Shown: one piece after another, positions 5,784-6,333 of the stretch
Numbering within the stretch: the first letter of the stretch is position 1
Layout: every line of letters begins with the position of its first letter
Assembly: GCA_026193295.1 (NCBI GenBank)
Contig: JAPHSB010000436.1
Location: 1 to 6,333 of the forward strand
Source: Lysobacterales bacterium
Lineage (GTDB): Bacteria > Pseudomonadota > Gammaproteobacteria > Xanthomonadales > SZUA-36
Direction of reading: 5' to 3'
DNA: 6,333 bases
The notes under the pieces: generated by a model
Seen by the model: the letters and a program-made list of their open reading frames with translations, nothing else
Database searches by the model: none
Told to the model about the DNA's origin: nothing
Made by a program: the position numbers and the translations under genes

Positions 5784-6333
5784 CTAGCCCTCCTGCAACA
5801 GTTTGCGCAAGTCGATGATCGCCGCGTTGGCGCGAGAGATGTAGTTGGCCATGATCAGTGAGTGATTGGCGAACAAACCAAACTGGCTGCCGTTCAGAAC
5901 CATCGGGCTGTGCAGCGGCTCCTGCGTCGATTCGAGCTCCCGGACGATCTGGCGAAAACTCACCAGGGCATTCTTCTTGCGTAGTACATCGTCGAAATCG
6001 ACCTCCATGGCGTGGAGGAAGTGCACCAGGGCCCAGGAGGTGCCGCGCGCCTCGTAAAATACGTCGTCGATCTCGGTCCACGGTGTCTTTACCGAGACGA
6101 CGTTGGGGCTTTCGGTGGATTGGCGCGCCTGGGCGTCGCCGGAGAGGTCGGTGTTCAGCCGGATCTGGCCGACACTGGCCGACAGTCGTTGCGACAAGGA
6201 CCCAAGGCGTTTTTCCACGATTGACAGCCAGTCGGTCAGATTGTCGGCGCGGGCGAAAAACTGTGCGTCCGGGTCAGTCGGGGAGGACAGGCGGGTCAGG
6301 TAGCGCTCCAGCGCCTCTGCGCCCTTGCGATAG
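5784..6333 (-). CDS. DUF2333-family protein, C-terminal part (5' end outside window)
   Basis: The reading frame is open on the minus strand from the right edge (last complete codon 6330-6332) to the TAG at 5784-5786, giving the final 182 residues. The visible start reads YRKGAEALERYLTRL, followed by FFARADNLTDWL. Further on come VKTPWTEIDDVFYEARGTSW, HAMEVDFDDVLRKKNAL, a segment ending PMVLNGSQFGLFANHSL, and the closing RANAAIIDLRKLLQEG. This matches the DUF2333 family as I recall it, including the (I/V)DD.FY.A.G and VLNG....ANHSL blocks. A GTG at 6216-6218 could be mistaken for a start, but homology continues upstream of it, so the gene is simply cut by the window. DUF2333 proteins are usually about 300 residues or more, with an N-terminal membrane segment that cannot be seen here. 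Function is unknown. It heads the visible part of the lipoprotein-amidase operon. Confidence 0.88.
   Translation of the reverse strand, partial: YRKGAEALERYLTRLSSPTDPDAQFFARADNLTDWLSIVEKRLGSLSQRLSASVGQIRLNTDLSGDAQARQSTESPNVVSVKTPWTEIDDVFYEARGTSWALVHFLHAMEVDFDDVLRKKNALVSFRQIVRELESTQEPLHSPMVLNGSQFGLFANHSLIMANYISRANAAIIDLRKLLQEG
5789..5794 (-). promoter_or_regulatory. Strong Shine-Dalgarno of the lipoprotein gene
   Basis: On the minus strand this reads AGGAGG, 8 bases before the lipoprotein ATG. It lies within the last sense codons of the DUF2333 gene (Gln-Glu-Gly). It fixes the lipoprotein start and suggests coupling, with ribosomes finishing the upstream gene and restarting at once. Confidence 0.75.

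Noticed and set aside
1..6333. Signs of mobile elements, CRISPR arrays, phage genes or a toxin-antitoxin or defence system.
   Set aside because: No repeats, integrase or transposase motifs, or nuclease or toxin signatures were found. All genes fit core-genome envelope or tRNA functions.

Overview
The window looks like a chromosomal segment of a high-GC gammaproteobacterium. The main evidence is the adjacent cmoA and cmoB genes, a BaeS/BaeR-type two-component pair next to a Spy/CpxP-like gene, and a DUF2333 gene; all read like gammaproteobacterial housekeeping or envelope genes. I cannot name a genus. No phage, transposon, CRISPR array or RNA gene was seen. Coding density is high and genes are tightly packed.

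Layout from left to right: (1) positions 95-1784, plus strand, hold cmoA and cmoB, a two-gene unit with a 4-base gap that makes the 5-carboxymethoxyuridine wobble modification in tRNA. (2) Positions 1806-2234, minus strand, encode a small exported Spy/CpxP-like (LTxxQ) protein, convergent with cmoB and divergent from the next operon. (3) Positions 2401-4586, plus strand, encode a BaeS-like sensor histidine kinase and a BaeR-like response regulator. (4) Positions 4639-4947, plus strand, encode a small exported DUF2845 protein. (5) Positions 4987-6333, minus strand, form a three-gene operon transcribed from the right edge: a DUF2333 protein (N-terminus outside the window), a 63-residue lipoprotein, and an Amidase_2-type N-acetylmuramoyl-L-alanine amidase.

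The middle of the window reads as an envelope-stress module. In E. coli the Bae system activates spy, which encodes a periplasmic chaperone. Here the Spy-like gene lies directly back to back with baeSR, and the 166-base intergenic region contains a short sequence resembling the E. coli BaeR box plus a separate perfect 14-base dyad. The right-hand operon joins a peptidoglycan amidase to two envelope-type proteins of unknown function and is the least characterised part of the window. Everything else is ordinary core-genome content. I found no clear evidence for a wholly new system.
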